Part shown: one piece after another, positions 9,541 through 18,499 of the stretch
Numbering within the stretch: the stretch's first letter is position 1
How the letters are laid out: each line of letters opens with the position of its first letter
Source: Olleya namhaensis
Lineage (GTDB): Bacteria > Bacteroidota > Bacteroidia > Flavobacteriales > Flavobacteriaceae
Assembly (NCBI RefSeq): GCF_900114005.1
Contig: NZ_FORM01000008.1
Span: 124,001-188,000, forward strand
Direction of reading: 5' to 3'
Length of the DNA stretch: 64,000 nt
Translations under genes and position numbers: made by a program
Notes under the pieces: generated by a model
Told to the model about the DNA's origin: nothing
Databases searched by the model: none
The model's input: the letters and a program-made list of their open reading frames with translations, nothing else

Positions 9541-10674
9541 ATGAAAATTGTAATTGCTCCAGACAAGTTTAAAAATTCGCTAACCAGTTTAGAGTTTTGT
9601 TCTATTGTTGAAACACAAATAAAAGCAGACTTACCTAACGCTACTGTTGTTAAATTACCATTAGCAGATGGAGGTGATGGCACAATTGATATAGTAAACT
9701 ATTATTTAAAAGGAAAAACAATTAATGCCAAGGTTAGCAATCCTTTTTTTACAGCTGTAAATGCTAGTTATGTATATGCCATTAAAACTAAAACAGCCTT
9801 TATTGAAATGGCTGAAGCTTCCGGATTAAAACTACTAGAAAAAACACAATTTGATTGCAAAAACACTTCTACCTATGGTACCGGAGAGCTTATTTTGGAT
9901 GCTATAAATAAAGGCGCAACTAAAATAATACTAGGCATTGGAGGAAGTGCCACTAACGACTGCGGAATAGGTATGGCCACAGCTTTAGGCTATAGATTTT
10001 TAGATAAAAACAATGACGCAGTACATCCTATCGGAGCCAATTTATCCGCAATAAAAGCAATAGATCTTTCAAAAGTAGAACCCAAAATATTTGAAGTAGA
10101 CTTTAAAATTGCTTGCGATGTCACCAATCCTTTGTACGGAAAAAATGGGGCAGCCTATGTCTATGGTCCACAAAAAGGAGCTACACATAAAGATGTTTTG
10201 TTATTAAACAAAGGACTTAAAGATTTTTCAAAACTTATAAGTTTAATCTTTAATATAGACCCTCAGAGTATTCCTGGTTCGGGAGCAGCTGGAGGTATGG
10301 GTATTGCTTCAAAAATATTTTTAAAAGGACACTTACAAAGCGGGAATAAACTAATTAAACAACTCTCCAATTTTGAAACACAAATTATAGATGCAGATTG
10401 GATTATTACTGGAGAAGGCAAGTTAGACAGTCAAACGCTATCAGGCAAAACCATTCAAGGTATTTTAGATGTTTCATTAGTTAAAAACATTAAAGTAGCA
10501 GCTTTTTGTGGCACAATTGATATTGATAGTAATGTCTTGAATAAAATGGGAATTTCATATGTTTCAGAAATAATAAACGAAGCTAAAAATCTAGACGATG
10601 CTATGAAAAACGCACCAATTCACCTAAAAAAAATCACAAAAAACTTTGTTAATCATATTCAACAATTAGCATAA
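9541..10674 (+). CDS. Glycerate kinase (GarK/GlxK family)
   Basis: A 377-residue protein opening MKIVIAPDKFKNSLTS with PLADGGDGT (residues 40-48), the hallmark of the glycerate 2-kinase family; GIGGSATNDCGIGMATALG, GSGAAGGMG and ITGEGKLDSQT are the other conserved blocks. It phosphorylates D-glycerate with ATP to phosphoglycerate, which enters lower glycolysis. The gene starts 9 bp after the symporter gene and 2 bp before manA, so it is co-transcribed. In this operon the glycerate most probably comes from mannosylglycerate cleavage. Confidence 0.93.
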   Translation: MKIVIAPDKFKNSLTSLEFCSIVETQIKADLPNATVVKLPLADGGDGTIDIVNYYLKGKTINAKVSNPFFTAVNASYVYAIKTKTAFIEMAEASGLKLLEKTQFDCKNTSTYGTGELILDAINKGATKIILGIGGSATNDCGIGMATALGYRFLDKNNDAVHPIGANLSAIKAIDLSKVEPKIFEVDFKIACDVTNPLYGKNGAAYVYGPQKGATHKDVLLLNKGLKDFSKLISLIFNIDPQSIPGSGAAGGMGIASKIFLKGHLQSGNKLIKQLSNFETQIIDADWIITGEGKLDSQTLSGKTIQGILDVSLVKNIKVAAFCGTIDIDSNVLNKMGISYVSEIINEAKNLDDAMKNAPIHLKKITKNFVNHIQQLA

Positions 10675-10676
10675 AA

Positions 10677-11654
10677 ATGAAACTATATCCCTTAACTTTC
10701 ACCCCAGTTTTTAGTTACCGTATTTGGGGAGGCGACAAACTAAAAACGGTATTAAACAAAAGTTACTCCCAAGAAAGCATAGGCGAATCTTGGGAGATTT
10801 CTGACATTAAAGACAGCGAAACAGTTGTAAATAATGGATACCTTAAAGGACAAAAATTAAAAGAAATAATCAATACGTTTAAAGGTGATTTTGTAGGACA
10901 GAAAGTGTATGATGCTTTTGGCAACGACTTTCCTTTGCTAATAAAATTTATTGATGCTAAAACACCTTTATCCATACAAGTACACCCTAACAACCAATTA
11001 GCAAAACAACGACATAATGCTTTTGGTAAAAACGAAATGTGGTATGTTATGCAAGCTGAAAAAAATGCTGAATTAATTTTAGGTTTTAACAAAAAAATAA
11101 ATAAAGAGGAGTATCTAAACACCCTTGAAAATAACAAGCTGAAAGACATTTTAAATGTTGAAAAAGTCACTTCGGGCGACACATTTTACATACCCACAGG
11201 GCGTGTTCATGCTATTGGAGCAGGTGTTTTACTTGCCGAAATCCAACAAACCTCAAATATCACCTATCGTATTTATGATTATGATAGAGTTGACAAAAAA
11301 ACGGGACAAAAAAGAGAGCTACACACCAATTTAGCTTTAGACGCAATAGATTACAATTGTTATGACAAGTACAAGACGGATTATAAACAGGTCCGTAATA
11401 CACCTTGTAAATTAGTAAATTCAGAATATTTTAAAACAAACATAATTGAATTAGATACTGAACTAACTAGAGATCTAACAACTAAAGATTCGTTTACAAT
11501 TTATATGTGTGTTGATGGCGAAGTAACTATAACCATTCCAAAAGACGCAGTAGAATACACATTAAAAATGGGGCAGACAATTATTATCCCTGCTTGCATA
11601 AGTACGGTTGTATTGCAAGCTAATTACACCAAATTAATTGAAGTCTATTTATAA
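10677..11654 (+). CDS. manA: Mannose-6-phosphate isomerase, class I
   Basis: A 325-residue cupin-fold protein beginning LYPLTFTPVFSYRIWGGDKL. The zinc-site region SIQVHPNNQLA and the later TFYIPTGRVHAIGAGVLLAEIQQTSNITYRIYDYDR are typical of the short type I isomerases. It interconverts mannose-6-phosphate and fructose-6-phosphate. Last gene of the operon, followed directly by a terminator. No mannokinase or hexokinase is encoded in the operon, so mannose phosphorylation must come from elsewhere. Confidence 0.93.
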   Translation: MKLYPLTFTPVFSYRIWGGDKLKTVLNKSYSQESIGESWEISDIKDSETVVNNGYLKGQKLKEIINTFKGDFVGQKVYDAFGNDFPLLIKFIDAKTPLSIQVHPNNQLAKQRHNAFGKNEMWYVMQAEKNAELILGFNKKINKEEYLNTLENNKLKDILNVEKVTSGDTFYIPTGRVHAIGAGVLLAEIQQTSNITYRIYDYDRVDKKTGQKRELHTNLALDAIDYNCYDKYKTDYKQVRNTPCKLVNSEYFKTNIIELDTELTRDLTTKDSFTIYMCVDGEVTITIPKDAVEYTLKMGQTIIIPACISTVVLQANYTKLIEVYL

Positions 11655-11667
11655 TATTATTAAACCA

Positions 11668-11704
11668 AAAAAAATCCCAACCTTTTCAGATTGGGATTTT
11701 TTTA
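11668..11704 (+). terminator. Rho-independent terminator after manA
   Basis: Arms AAATCCCAA and TTGGGATTT with a T run ending at 11704. The A-rich left side also gives Ts on the other strand, so it can also end the minus-strand rhodanese transcript, whose stop codon is 5 bp away. Confidence 0.9.
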
Positions 11705-11708
11705 TTTG

Positions 11709-12101
11709 TTATTTTTTCTTGTAGGGCAGTCCTTCATGTTCCCATTTAGAGAAGCCGCCTTGCATATCATAAATCTTTTTAAAACCTAAATCTATCATCT
11801 TTTCTGCACACTTAGCGCTTCTTCCGCCTTTCTGACAGTATAACAATACCGGTTTTGCCTTATCCAATGTCTGAATATCTATATCAAACGTAGGTGACAT
11901 AAAATCTATATTTTGCGCTAACGCAATGTAACCTGACTTGTATTCTTTAGACGTTCTTACATCTACTAATTGCACATTATCTAATTGTAATAATGTTTGC
12001 ATCTCTTCTGGAGACACCACTTTTATCTCACCCTCTACTTGCTCTGTACAGCTAAACACTAACAAAACTAAAAAGCTTAAAATTATCGATACTTTTTTCA
12101 T
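11709..12101 (-). CDS. Rhodanese-domain lipoprotein
   Basis: A 130-residue protein with lipoprotein signal (MKKVSIILSFLVLLVFSC; Cys18) and a single rhodanese domain (residues about 32-126). The active-site loop LLYCQKGGRSAKCAEKM contains the catalytic Cys and the typical GGRS. It would transfer sulfane sulfur in the periplasm or on the membrane; the physiological acceptor is unknown. It lies 9 bp downstream of a second, cytoplasmic rhodanese gene, so the two form a short operon. Confidence 0.88.
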   Translation of the reverse strand: MKKVSIILSFLVLLVFSCTEQVEGEIKVVSPEEMQTLLQLDNVQLVDVRTSKEYKSGYIALAQNIDFMSPTFDIDIQTLDKAKPVLLYCQKGGRSAKCAEKMIDLGFKKIYDMQGGFSKWEHEGLPYKKK

Positions 12102-12110
12102 AAATAAATA

Positions 12111-12419
12111 TTATTCCACTTCACCATTCCACTCATTAAACCCTCCTATAAGGTTGTATGCATTTTCAAAGCCTAGTTGATTCATAACCGCACAAGCTTG
12201 AGCACTACGTCCTCCTGATCTACAATACACATAATAATTCTTTGACTTATCTAGTTTTTGTACATCATCCACAAAACCTTGTCCTTTATATATATCAATA
12301 TGTAATGTGTTTGGTATTTTACCATCTGCAACCTCTCCTTCCGTTCTAACATCTAGGATTACTGCATTGTCATCTTTTTCTAATTGGGCTACCCAGTCTG
12401 ATTGTAATAAATCTGCCAT
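12111..12419 (-). CDS. Rhodanese-like sulfurtransferase, cytoplasmic
   Basis: A 102-residue single-domain rhodanese without signal peptide. VILDVRTEGEVADGKIPNTLHI and the active-site loop YYVYCRSGGRSAQACAVM, followed by NLIGGFNEWNGEVE, cover the whole domain. First gene of the pair. A TAnnTTTG element lies 24 bp upstream of its start. Role in sulfur transfer is family knowledge; partner unknown. Confidence 0.9.
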   Translation of the reverse strand: MADLLQSDWVAQLEKDDNAVILDVRTEGEVADGKIPNTLHIDIYKGQGFVDDVQKLDKSKNYYVYCRSGGRSAQACAVMNQLGFENAYNLIGGFNEWNGEVE

Positions 12420-12442
12420 TTTCTTGTACTCTTAATTTTCTA

Positions 12443-12450
12443 CAAAATTA
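12443..12450 (-). promoter_or_regulatory. -7 promoter element for rhodanese pair
   Basis: On the minus strand this reads TAATTTTG, matching TAnnTTTG, 24 bp upstream of the first rhodanese start codon. Confidence 0.45.
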
Positions 12451-12531
12451 ACGTTTCTTTAGTATATAGACGTGAAAAAATCCGAAATGTTACATTTTCA
12501 CTCCTTAATTGCATAATTTGAAGCTAAAAAA

Positions 12532-12563
12532 TTTGAAAAACTAAAATTTGATTTATATCTTTG
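12532..12563 (+). promoter_or_regulatory. trp operon promoter
   Basis: TTTG at 12532-12535 and TATCTTTG at 12556-12563 fit the Bacteroidota -33/-7 pair with a 20-bp spacer. The predicted transcript start lies about 10 bases before the leader-peptide ATG. Match is seen, activity inferred. Confidence 0.7.
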
Positions 12564-12578
12564 AACTTTACAATAATT

Positions 12579-12641
12579 ATGAATACAATATTAAATCATA
12601 CTTGGTGGTGGAACTCTCGAAACTCAAACTTCGTGAACTAA
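12579..12641 (+). CDS. trpL: trp operon leader peptide
   Basis: A 20-codon reading frame (MNTILNHT, then three tandem Trp codons TGG at 12603-12611, then NSRNSNFVN and TAA). It lies between a good promoter and an intrinsic terminator ahead of trpE. Tandem codons for the pathway end product are the hallmark of ribosome-mediated attenuation: with little charged tRNA-Trp the ribosome stalls here and readthrough follows. The product itself is expected to have no other role. Confidence 0.85.
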   Translation: MNTILNHTWWWNSRNSNFVN

Positions 12642-12704
12642 CCTATACGTATTATTTAAATAACTATACAAAAAGGCTTGTCATTCACGACAAGCCTTTT
12701 TTTT
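12631..12704 (+). terminator. trp attenuator
   Basis: A 12-bp stem AAAAGGCTTGTC (12671-12682) and GACAAGCCTTTT (12689-12700) with loop ATTCAC and a T tract forms the terminator. TCGTGAA at 12631-12637, inside the end of the leader frame, is complementary to TTCACGA at 12684-12690 (loop plus the base of the right arm) and can compete as antiterminator. The pairing is seen; the switching model is inference. Confidence 0.85.
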
Positions 12705-12787
12705 ATTTTCTGAATTAGCTTCAGAAACAAACAACAAATTAATACTATCTCTTAAGTAAGAGGTACTGAAATAAATTCAACCAAAAA

Positions 12788-14182
12788 ATGAAAACATTCA
12801 GTTTATACACACATTATAAAAAAATACTAGCAGACACTATTACTCCGGTAAGTATCTACTTAAAAATTAGAGATAAATATCCTAATAGTATTTTGTTAGA
12901 AAGTAGTGATTATCATGCCAACGACAATAGTTTTTCTTATATCTGTTTTAACCCAATTGCCTCTATTAAAGTAGATGATACGGCAATTACACAGACATTT
13001 CCTGATGGTAGTGAAATGAAAAACAAGGTGCGTAACGTAACCGAAATGATTCATAAATTCACCAAACGTTTTAAAGTTAAATCTGACGAAGATTTTAAAT
13101 TTATAAACAATGGTATTTTTGGTTATACGGCTTATGATGCTGTAAAACATTTTGAAGATGTCCAGATTTCTAAAAAACCAAATTCGTTAGAAATACCTGA
13201 TGTCTATTACGCAGTGTATCAAAATATAATTGCCATAAACCATTTTAAAAACGAAGCCTATATTTTTGCGCACTGTTTTGAAACAGAAAATAATATAGAC
13301 GAAGTGCTACAACTAATTAGCTCTAAAAACTTTGCCTCTTATAAGTTTGAAACAAATTCTGAAATAGAATCTAATCTAACCGATGACGAATATAAAGCAC
13401 AAGTAGAATTAGCAAAACAACACTGTGCAAGAGGTGATGTGTTTCAATTAGTATTATCTAAAAAATTCTCTCAAGCTTTTAAAGGAGACGAGTTTAATGT
13501 GTATCGTGCCCTACGTAGTGTCAACCCGTCGCCATACCTTTTCTATTTTGATTACGGCGATTTTAAAATATTTGGAAGTTCTCCAGAAGCACAATTAGTG
13601 GTTAATAACGGTCAAGCCGAAATCCACCCAATAGCAGGAACATTTAAAAGAACAGGAAACGACGAAGAAGATCAAATACTAGCAAAAAAACTAGCACAGG
13701 ATGCTAAAGAAAATGCGGAACATGTAATGTTAGTAGACTTAGCAAGAAATGATCTAAGTAGACATGGTAGCGAAGTAAAAGTTGTGACTTATAGAGAAGC
13801 CCAATTTTTCTCACATGTAATTCACTTAGTTAGTAAAGTTACAGGAAAGGTACATAAAGATACACCGACTATGCAAGTGGTTGCAGACACGTTTCCTGCA
13901 GGAACATTAAGTGGTGCTCCAAAACACAAAGCCATGCAGCTAATAGAAAAATACGAAAAAACAAGTCGTGGTTTTTATGGTGGCGCTATTGGTTTTATGG
14001 ATTTTGATGGTAATTATAACCATGCCATTATGATCAGGACGTTTATGAGTAAAAATCATAAATTACATTGGCAAGCAGGTGCAGGATTGGTTTCAAAATC
14101 AAATCCAGAAAGCGAGCTGCAAGAAGTGTATAACAAACTTGGTGCTTTAACAACTGCCATTCAATTAGCAGAAGATATTTAA
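12788..14182 (+). CDS. trpE: Anthranilate synthase component I
   Basis: A 464-residue chorismate-binding enzyme. Conserved C-terminal blocks are present: QLVLSKKFSQ, GSSPEAQL, IHPIAGTFKRTG, MLVDLARNDL, FPAGTLSGAPK and GFYGGAIG. With TrpG it converts chorismate and glutamine to anthranilate, the first step of tryptophan synthesis. First structural gene after the leader peptide and attenuator. Confidence 0.95.
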   Translation: MKTFSLYTHYKKILADTITPVSIYLKIRDKYPNSILLESSDYHANDNSFSYICFNPIASIKVDDTAITQTFPDGSEMKNKVRNVTEMIHKFTKRFKVKSDEDFKFINNGIFGYTAYDAVKHFEDVQISKKPNSLEIPDVYYAVYQNIIAINHFKNEAYIFAHCFETENNIDEVLQLISSKNFASYKFETNSEIESNLTDDEYKAQVELAKQHCARGDVFQLVLSKKFSQAFKGDEFNVYRALRSVNPSPYLFYFDYGDFKIFGSSPEAQLVVNNGQAEIHPIAGTFKRTGNDEEDQILAKKLAQDAKENAEHVMLVDLARNDLSRHGSEVKVVTYREAQFFSHVIHLVSKVTGKVHKDTPTMQVVADTFPAGTLSGAPKHKAMQLIEKYEKTSRGFYGGAIGFMDFDGNYNHAIMIRTFMSKNHKLHWQAGAGLVSKSNPESELQEVYNKLGALTTAIQLAEDI

Positions 14183-14266
14183 TATCTAAACTAGCACATT
14201 GAATCATAAAAAAGGAATTGCAAATAAATAGTTTTCGCTTTAAGCGGAAATTAAAAAAGTATAAAA

Positions 14267-14830
14267 ATGAAAGTACTAGTAATAGATAACTACGATAGTT
14301 TTACCTACAATTTAGTTCACTATCTTGAGGACTTAAATTGCGAAGTAACAGTAAAAAGAAACGATAAATTAACTTTAGAGGAAGTTGATGCTTTTGATAA
14401 AATAGTGCTATCTCCAGGTCCAGGAATACCGGATGAGGCAGGTCTTTTAAAAGCAATAATAAAAACTTACGCACCTACAAAAAGTATTTTAGGCGTTTGT
14501 TTAGGGCAACAAGCTATTGGAGAAGTGTTTGGAGGATCTTTAATTAACTTAGAAGACGTATACCATGGAGTTGCTACAAATGTAGAGATTGTTGTGGATG
14601 ATGAAGTCTTATTTAAAGGTATGGATAAAACTATCGAGGTAGGACGTTACCATTCATGGGTTGTTAACCCTGACTTACCAGAAGTTTTGGAAGCGACGTC
14701 TTTTGATAAAAACGGACAAGTTATGTCGTTAAGACATCGTGTTTATGATGTTAGAGGCGTACAATACCACCCAGAAAGTGTATTAACACCAAATGGAAAA
14801 CAAATTTTAGAAAATTGGATCAATAGCTGA
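14267..14830 (+). CDS. trpG: Anthranilate synthase component II (glutamine amidotransferase)
   Basis: A 187-residue class I amidotransferase. VIDNYDSFTYNLVHYL at the N-terminus, the nucleophile Cys in ILGVCLGQQAIGE and the His-Glu pair in VQYHPESVLTP make the catalytic triad. Supplies ammonia from glutamine to TrpE. An 84-bp gap separates it from trpE, with no terminator visible. Confidence 0.95.
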   Translation: MKVLVIDNYDSFTYNLVHYLEDLNCEVTVKRNDKLTLEEVDAFDKIVLSPGPGIPDEAGLLKAIIKTYAPTKSILGVCLGQQAIGEVFGGSLINLEDVYHGVATNVEIVVDDEVLFKGMDKTIEVGRYHSWVVNPDLPEVLEATSFDKNGQVMSLRHRVYDVRGVQYHPESVLTPNGKQILENWINS

Positions 14831-14910
14831 TTATAATCGGACACAATACTTAAAATAGCTATTAAAACATTAAAAAAGATCTCTTTAAAAACGAAGAGTA
14901 AATCATAGAA

Positions 14911-15903
14911 ATGAAACAAATACTAAATAGATTAATAAATCAAGAAAGCATCTCTACAGAAGAGGCAAAACGCGTATTGGTTAATATATCATTAGGTCAA
15001 TATAATCAAAGTCAAATTGCTTCTTTCCTAACCGTTTACATGATGCGTAGTATAACACTGGAAGAGCTCCAAGGCTTTCGTGATGCGCTATTAGAGTTAT
15101 GTATCCCGGTAAACCTTTCGGATTTTGACCCTATCGATTTATGCGGAACTGGAGGAGACGGAAAAGACACATTTAACATCTCTACCTTAGCCTCTTTTAT
15201 TACTGCAGGAGCCGGAGTAAATGTTGCTAAACATGGTAATTACGGAGTATCATCAGCTTCAGGATCTTCAAATGTAATGGAAGCTTTAGGCATTCATTTT
15301 TCTGATAAATCTGATTTCTTAAAATACTCTATTGAAAAAGCCGGCATCTGTGTGCTACACGCACCTTTGTTTCACCCAGCCATGAAAAACGTGGCACCAA
15401 TACGTAAAGCATTAGGTGTTAAAACCTTTTTTAATATGCTTGGGCCAATGGTAAATCCTGCATTTCCAAAAAATCAAATGGTTGGTGTTTTTAATTTAGA
15501 GCTACAACGTATCTATGGTTACTTATATCAAAACACAGATAAAAACTATAGTATCGTACACGCTTTAGATGGTTATGACGAAATATCTTTAACAGGAAAT
15601 ACAAAAATTATTTCTAACGCTTCGGAGACTATGTTAAGTCCATCAGATTTAGGATTAGAACAACTAGAACAATCAGACTTATTTGGAGGAGACACAGTTA
15701 AAGAAGCTGCTAAAATTTTCAAAAATATTATTAATGGAAAAGGTACAGATGCACAAAACAACGTGGTTTGTGCTAATGCAGGTTTAGCAATTGCAACAGC
15801 CAAACAAATTTCACATTTAGAAGGTTTTGAACTTGCTAAAGAAAGTTTAGAAAGTGGACGTGCAAAAATAAGTTTAGAAAAATTAATAGAATTAAGTAAG
15901 TAA
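14911..15903 (+). CDS. trpD: Anthranilate phosphoribosyltransferase
   Basis: A 330-residue protein with the phosphoribosyl-pyrophosphate-binding motif DLCGTGGDGKDTFNIST and KHGNYGVSSASGSSNVMEALG, followed by FFNMLGPMVNPA. It joins anthranilate to PRPP. The last base of its stop codon is also the first base of the trpC start, so translation is probably coupled. Confidence 0.95.
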   Translation: MKQILNRLINQESISTEEAKRVLVNISLGQYNQSQIASFLTVYMMRSITLEELQGFRDALLELCIPVNLSDFDPIDLCGTGGDGKDTFNISTLASFITAGAGVNVAKHGNYGVSSASGSSNVMEALGIHFSDKSDFLKYSIEKAGICVLHAPLFHPAMKNVAPIRKALGVKTFFNMLGPMVNPAFPKNQMVGVFNLELQRIYGYLYQNTDKNYSIVHALDGYDEISLTGNTKIISNASETMLSPSDLGLEQLEQSDLFGGDTVKEAAKIFKNIINGKGTDAQNNVVCANAGLAIATAKQISHLEGFELAKESLESGRAKISLEKLIELSK

Positions 15904-16688
15904 TGGATATTCTAACTAAAATAGTTAACGACAAACGTATTGAAGTTAACTTACGCAAGCAGCTAATACCAATCAAACAATTAGAACACTCTATTTTGTT
16001 TGAACGCGAGACTGTTTCACTTGCAAAAAAATTAAAAGAAAGCAACACAGGTATCATTGCAGAGCATAAAAGACGTTCGCCTTCAAAGCAAGTCATCAAT
16101 CACGATTTAAATGTTTTTGATGTTGCTAAAGGTTATGAAGATGCTGGAGTTTGCGGAATGTCAGTTTTAACCGATGGGAAATATTTTGGAGGAAGTTTAG
16201 ACGATTTACTAACTGCAAGAGCAAGTTGTAATTTACCTTTATTAAGAAAAGAATTTATAATAGATCCGTACCAAATTATTGAAGCTAAAGCTTATGGTGC
16301 AGATGTTATTTTATTAATTGCAGCAATCTTAACCAGAGAAGAAATTAAAACCTATTCAGAATTAGCTAAAAGTTTAAATCTTGATGTGCTTTTAGAAGTG
16401 CATAACCAAGACGAATTACATAAATCTATTATGCCAAGCTTAGATATGCTAGGTGTTAACAACCGTAATTTAAAAACCTTTGATGTTAGTTTAGATACAA
16501 GCAAACAATTAAGTGATTTAATCCCTGACGATTTTGTAAAAGTATCGGAAAGCGGAATAAGCAATATCGAAGCCATAAAAACACTACAACCCTTTGGTTA
16601 TAAAGGATTTTTAATTGGCGAAAATTTCATGAAAACTGACAATGCTGGCTTAAGTGCCAAACAATTTATCAAAACATTAAACAACTAA
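15903..16688 (+). CDS. trpC: Indole-3-glycerol phosphate synthase
   Basis: A 261-residue TIM-barrel enzyme with IIAEHKRRSPSKQVI, VLTDGKYFGGSLDDL, LLRKEFIIDPYQI, EVHNQDEL, GVNNRNLKTF and VSESGI, all conserved IGPS blocks. Closes the indole ring from CdRP. Overlaps trpD by one base and lies 4 bp before trpF. Confidence 0.95.
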   Translation: MDILTKIVNDKRIEVNLRKQLIPIKQLEHSILFERETVSLAKKLKESNTGIIAEHKRRSPSKQVINHDLNVFDVAKGYEDAGVCGMSVLTDGKYFGGSLDDLLTARASCNLPLLRKEFIIDPYQIIEAKAYGADVILLIAAILTREEIKTYSELAKSLNLDVLLEVHNQDELHKSIMPSLDMLGVNNRNLKTFDVSLDTSKQLSDLIPDDFVKVSESGISNIEAIKTLQPFGYKGFLIGENFMKTDNAGLSAKQFIKTLNN

Positions 16689-16692
16689 GACT

Positions 16693-17328
16693 ATGAAACT
16701 AAAAGTATGCGGAATGAAAAACGAAAACAACATCCTAGATGTTGCTGATCTTAATCCAAATTATATGGGTTTCATTTTTTACGAAAAATCATCGCGTTAT
16801 TTTAACGGAGTCATTCCAGAATTACCAGAAAGCATCAAAAAAATTGGTGTTTTTGTAAATGCAACGTTTGAGTATATAAAAGGAAAAGTAGATAAGCATG
16901 ACTTACAAGGTGTGCAATTACACGGTCAAGAAACACCAGAATTGTGTCAACGTTTAAAAGATTTAGACATTGCTGTAATCAAAGTGTTTTCTATAAAAAA
17001 CCAATTTGACTTCTCTGTTTTAGAACCTTATGAGGATGTTTGTGACAATTATTTATTTGACACAAAAGGAAAAGAACCCGGAGGAAATGGTTACACCTTT
17101 AATTGGAATGTTTTAAAAAGCTACCCCTCTTCAAAACCTTACTTTTTAAGTGGCGGTATTGGATTAAACGAAGTAGATGCCATTCTTCTATTTTTAAAGA
17201 GGCCGGAATCTTACCTATGCTTTGGATTTGATTTAAATAGCAAATTCGAAACTGCAGCAGGATTAAAAGACACGACAAAACTTAACGATTTTAAACAAAA
17301 ATTGATAGCACACAATTATGAGTTTTAA
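16693..17328 (+). CDS. trpF: Phosphoribosylanthranilate isomerase
   Basis: A 211-residue TIM barrel starting [11 protein letters not shown], with [24 protein letters not shown] and the late [11 protein letters not shown]. The catalytic Cys (CGM) is present. Converts phosphoribosylanthranilate to CdRP. Overlaps the trpB start by 11 bases, in keeping with tight co-translation. Confidence 0.95.
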   Translation: MKLKVCGMKNENNILDVADLNPNYMGFIFYEKSSRYFNGVIPELPESIKKIGVFVNATFEYIKGKVDKHDLQGVQLHGQETPELCQRLKDLDIAVIKVFSIKNQFDFSVLEPYEDVCDNYLFDTKGKEPGGNGYTFNWNVLKSYPSSKPYFLSGGIGLNEVDAILLFLKRPESYLCFGFDLNSKFETAAGLKDTTKLNDFKQKLIAHNYEF

Positions 17329-18499
17329 TATTAACGACAAAGGATATTACGGAGATTTTGGAGGTGCATACATCCCAGAAATGCTATATCCAAACGTAGA
17401 AGAATTACGTCAAAACTATTTAAAAATAATGGCAGAACCGTCTTTTAAAGCGGAATTTGACTACTTATTAAAAGATTATGTTGGACGCCCTTCTCCACTC
17501 TATTTTGCAAAACGCTTAAGCGAAAAATATAATACTAAAATCTACCTTAAACGCGAAGATTTAAACCATACAGGAGCACACAAAGTAAACAATACCATCG
17601 GTCAGATTTTAATGGCACAGCGTTTAGGTAAAACACGTATTATAGCCGAAACTGGCGCTGGACAACATGGTGTTGCCACAGCAACTGTTTGTGCTTTAAT
17701 GGGCATGGAATGTATTGTTTACATGGGCGAAATTGATATTGCACGCCAAGCACCAAACGTGGCAAGAATGAAAATGTTAGGCGCAGAAGTACGACCAGCA
17801 TTATCAGGAAGTCGCACCTTAAAAGATGCCACTAACGAGGCCATTAGAGATTGGATTAATAACCCAGTAGACACACATTACATTATTGGTAGTGTTGTTG
17901 GACCGCACCCTTATCCAGATATGGTAGCACGTTTTCAATCTGTAGTCTCTGAAGAAATTAAATGGCAATTAAAAGACAAAGAAGGTCGCGAAAAACCAGA
18001 CTATGTCATTGCTTGTGTAGGTGGTGGTAGTAATGCAGCAGGTGCTTTTTACCATTATTTAGATGACACAGACGTTAAATTAGTAGCAGTAGAAGCTGCC
18101 GGAAAAGGGATTTATTCTGGAGAGAGTGCAGCAACGTCGGTATTAGGAAAAGAAGGCATTATTCACGGAAGTAAAACCCTATTAATGCAAACGCAGGATG
18201 GACAGATTACAGAGCCTTATTCGATTTCAGCAGGATTAGATTATCCAGGTGTTGGGCCAATGCACGCTAACTTGTATACCACTGGTCGTGCCGAGTTTAT
18301 ATCAATTACCGATGATCAAGCCATGAAAGCTGGATTAGAATTAAGTCAGTTAGAAGGGATTATTCCAGCAATCGAGAGTTCGCATGCATTTGCCATTTTC
18401 GAAAACAAAAAATTTAATCCAGAAGACATCGTCGTAATTAATTTATCAGGACGTGGTGATAAAGATTTACAAAATTATATCGACTATTTTAAACTGTAA
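17318..18499 (+). CDS. trpB: Tryptophan synthase beta chain
   Basis: A 393-residue PLP enzyme. [20 protein letters not shown] contains the PLP-binding lysine, [19 protein letters not shown] and the phosphate-binding [12 protein letters not shown] are intact. It joins indole and serine to tryptophan in complex with TrpA. Unlike the close packing upstream, 456 bp of non-coding DNA separates it from trpA. Confidence 0.96.
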   Translation: MSFNINDKGYYGDFGGAYIPEMLYPNVEELRQNYLKIMAEPSFKAEFDYLLKDYVGRPSPLYFAKRLSEKYNTKIYLKREDLNHTGAHKVNNTIGQILMAQRLGKTRIIAETGAGQHGVATATVCALMGMECIVYMGEIDIARQAPNVARMKMLGAEVRPALSGSRTLKDATNEAIRDWINNPVDTHYIIGSVVGPHPYPDMVARFQSVVSEEIKWQLKDKEGREKPDYVIACVGGGSNAAGAFYHYLDDTDVKLVAVEAAGKGIYSGESAATSVLGKEGIIHGSKTLLMQTQDGQITEPYSISAGLDYPGVGPMHANLYTTGRAEFISITDDQAMKAGLELSQLEGIIPAIESSHAFAIFENKKFNPEDIVVINLSGRGDKDLQNYIDYFKL

